This document shows positions 15,832 through 17,120 of a stretch of DNA of 17,120 nucleotides, piece by piece. Where the stretch lies: contig JAGLSM010000005.1 in the NCBI GenBank assembly GCA_023135745.1, forward strand, positions 1 through 17,120, given 5' to 3'. The DNA is from Spirochaetota bacterium. GTDB lineage: Bacteria > Spirochaetota > JAGLSM01. Numbering within the stretch: position 1 is the first letter of the stretch; each line of letters begins with the position of its first letter. Below the pieces are notes generated by a model. It saw only the letters and a program-made list of their open reading frames with translations. It was not told the DNA's origin and searched no databases. The translations under genes were made by a program, and so were the position numbers.

Positions 15832-16170
15832 ATGGACATTACAGTCCGAGAGAACGATGGTATTGTTATTTTAGACATTAACGGGGAAATTGATCTTTAT
15901 AATGCTCCGGATATCAAAGAAAATATCAAAGGGCAGATGGAAGGCGGCAAAACTAATATTATTATAAATCTTGATAAAGTTAGCTACATTGATTCTTCAG
16001 GGATTGGTGTATTGATTTCCTCCTTGTCAAATCTTAAAAAAGCCGGCGGAAGCTTGAAGATTATTAATGTTTACGCGTCAGTTCGAAAAGTGTTTGAATT
16101 AACAAAGTTAACCAGTTTTTTTGATATATATGATAGCGAAGAGGAAGCTCTTACAAGCTATAATGCTTAA
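15832..16170 (+). CDS. STAS-domain anti-sigma-factor antagonist (SpoIIAA/RsbV type)
   Basis: This 112-residue protein is a single STAS domain of the usual length. It begins MDITVRENDGIVILDINGEI and has the phosphorylation motif YIDSSGIGV (52-60), with Ser55/Ser56 at the place phosphorylated in SpoIIAA and RsbV. In this family the unphosphorylated form binds an anti-sigma kinase and frees a sigma factor or other output. AGGAGG lies about 7 bases before the ATG. The gene follows the PP2C phosphatase by 37 bases with no terminator, so the two are co-transcribed and probably act as enzyme and substrate. No RsbW-like kinase or sigma factor is seen nearby. Confidence 0.93.
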   Translation: MDITVRENDGIVILDINGEIDLYNAPDIKENIKGQMEGGKTNIIINLDKVSYIDSSGIGVLISSLSNLKKAGGSLKIINVYASVRKVFELTKLTSFFDIYDSEEEALTSYNA

Positions 16171-16211
16171 AAGCTGAATTTGTTTTTTAGACGAAAAAAC
16201 GGGTTAATTTT

Positions 16212-16235
16212 CAGTTTGCCTTGTTAAGGCTGCTG
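16212..16235 (+). terminator. Weak hairpin after the STAS gene, possible terminator
   Basis: GCCTT (16218-16222) and AAGGC (16226-16230) form a tight stem, extended by CAG/CTG outside. The nearest T-run begins only at 16251, so this is a poor intrinsic terminator. An AT-only hairpin (16182-16200) lies just upstream. Confidence 0.25.
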
Positions 16236-16256
16236 GTTAAGCTGATTTGGTTTTTA

Positions 16257-16262
16257 TATAAT
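16257..16262 (+). promoter_or_regulatory. Possible -10 element for the downstream lipoprotein gene
   Basis: A perfect TATAAT lies about 76 bases before the ATG at 16338. No good -35 sits 16-18 bases upstream (TGGTTA at 16234 is the nearest), so the call is weak. Confidence 0.28.
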
Positions 16263-16337
16263 AAGAAATTTTGGCATTTATGATAAAATTACAAGAAATT
16301 GCTTTTATAAGGTCCTGAAATGAGGGAGGGAATTAAT

Positions 16338-17120
16338 ATGATGACTAGCAGGGTTTCCATGATTAGAAGTTTGGCAGCCGGATTGACATTTCTTTTTTTG
16401 GCTTCGTGCAACGAGCCTATTCCTGGTAAAGATTTGCAGTCTGCAAAGAGGTCGATAGCTGTGGCTGAAGCCGCGAAGGCAAAAAAATACGATCCGCATA
16501 ACCTTGATTTGGCCAGACAAAACTATAAAAATGCTCTTAAGTTAGTAGCAAATGATGATAACGCGGACGCGCGAAAAAAGGCGTTAGACGCAAAACTGAA
16601 AGCCGATCTGGCTACAGAGAATTCAAGACGTCTTCTCGCAAAAGAAACTATTAATGAAGCCGCTAAGCTTGTAAAACAGGCTAAACAAAAAAGAGCCGGA
16701 TTTTTAGCCAATGTACACCTTAAAAGGGCTATAATGAAGCTCAATGAAGCCAGAAAAAAATTCGCAAATAAGCAGTGGATTGATGCTTATACTTCCGCTG
16801 AAAATTCCAAAGAAGCTTCCGGTAAAGCTATTGATATGGCTAACAGAAAAATGGCCGAACTAAACAAGGCCATTAATAATGCTGATTTGGCAATAAAAAG
16901 GGCAGATTCAAATTCTGCTGTTAAAAAATATGCCCTTGATAAATTAAAAGAATCCAAAAAGATTTTTGGAAAGGCTGTGGATAATAAAAAGAAGGTTGAC
17001 GATCCTAACGGTAATATATCTTCAGATGATCCGGCAGTTAAAAATAAACTGGCAGAAGATGCCTATAATAATGCTTTAAAAGGCGCATATGATGCTGAAA
17101 AAAATGCAAATGATGCGGTA
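16338..17120 (+). CDS. Alpha-helical repeat lipoprotein, DUF4398-like (partial, runs off the window)
   Basis: 261 codons are visible with no stop. A lipoprotein signal peptide ends in LASC (Cys24). The mature part is Ala/Lys-rich and helical, with several similar units: LQSAKRSIAVAEAAKAKKYD (33-52) with LARQNYKNALKLV, then LKRAIMKLNEARKKFANKQW, then AELNKAINNADLAIKRA with YALDKLKESKKIF. The pattern of paired helices with an aromatic residue before a leucine-led second helix resembles DUF4398 domains of lipoproteins that often accompany OmpA-type proteins, so an envelope-anchoring role is plausible. GAGGGAGGG lies about 7 bases before the ATG. A second ATG follows directly at 16341. The C-terminal part, which could hold an OmpA or LysM domain, is missing. 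Confidence 0.75.
   Translation, partial: MMTSRVSMIRSLAAGLTFLFLASCNEPIPGKDLQSAKRSIAVAEAAKAKKYDPHNLDLARQNYKNALKLVANDDNADARKKALDAKLKADLATENSRRLLAKETINEAAKLVKQAKQKRAGFLANVHLKRAIMKLNEARKKFANKQWIDAYTSAENSKEASGKAIDMANRKMAELNKAINNADLAIKRADSNSAVKKYALDKLKESKKIFGKAVDNKKKVDDPNGNISSDDPAVKNKLAEDAYNNALKGAYDAEKNANDAV

Noticed and set aside
16305..16744. Two minus-strand open frames near the window end
   Set aside because: They are antisense to the lipoprotein gene, which has a signal peptide, lipobox, strong ribosome site and an uninterrupted frame of 261 codons.

Overview
The window looks like chromosomal DNA of a low-GC, double-membrane bacterium. It encodes an LptD-family outer-membrane protein, a FadL-type barrel and two lipoproteins. 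Several traits together suggest a spirochaete: the end of uvrA near an lptD-like gene (I recall these as neighbours TP0514/TP0515 in Treponema pallidum, from memory, not checked), abundant SpoIIE-type PP2C and STAS signalling proteins, a DUF4398-like lipoprotein, and an HstK/PknK-like giant kinase. This placement is an inference and could be wrong at phylum level.

Layout. Bases 1-134 are the last 43 codons of uvrA (+), facing a bidirectional terminator (226-259). Bases 276-8531 form a minus-strand block. Read in transcription order, it holds a secreted glycoside-hydrolase-like lipoprotein (8531-7290), a 1729-residue Ser/Thr kinase-ATPase-TPR-GAF-PP2C fusion (6993-1804) and a FadL/OmpP1-type outer-membrane protein (1589-276). 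Each of the three has its own candidate promoter. Two of these promoters carry a near-perfect palindrome over the -10 element. The gap between the hydrolase and the kinase holds overlapping complementary segments that can form alternative hairpins, ending in a terminator-like stem. Bases 8532-9388 hold the hydrolase promoter, a start-less + strand fragment that looks like a decayed secreted protein, and about 320 bases of apparent non-coding DNA.

From 9389 to the end all genes are on the + strand: lptD-like, tgt (tRNA-guanine transglycosylase), a seven-helix membrane protein with GAF and PP2C domains behind a strong promoter, a STAS anti-sigma-factor antagonist 37 bases later, and the start of a helical lipoprotein that runs off the window.

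How the genes may work together. The phosphatase and STAS protein form a classic partner-switching pair: the PP2C domain would dephosphorylate the conserved serine of the STAS protein in response to a signal sensed by the membrane and GAF domains. The matching anti-sigma kinase is not in the window. The giant minus-strand protein carries an apparently active Hanks-type kinase and an apparently active SpoIIE phosphatase on one chain, joined by an ATPase/TPR sensor scaffold. It is the most unusual object here. Its neighbours are envelope or secreted proteins, so a role in envelope or nutrient sensing is plausible but unproven.
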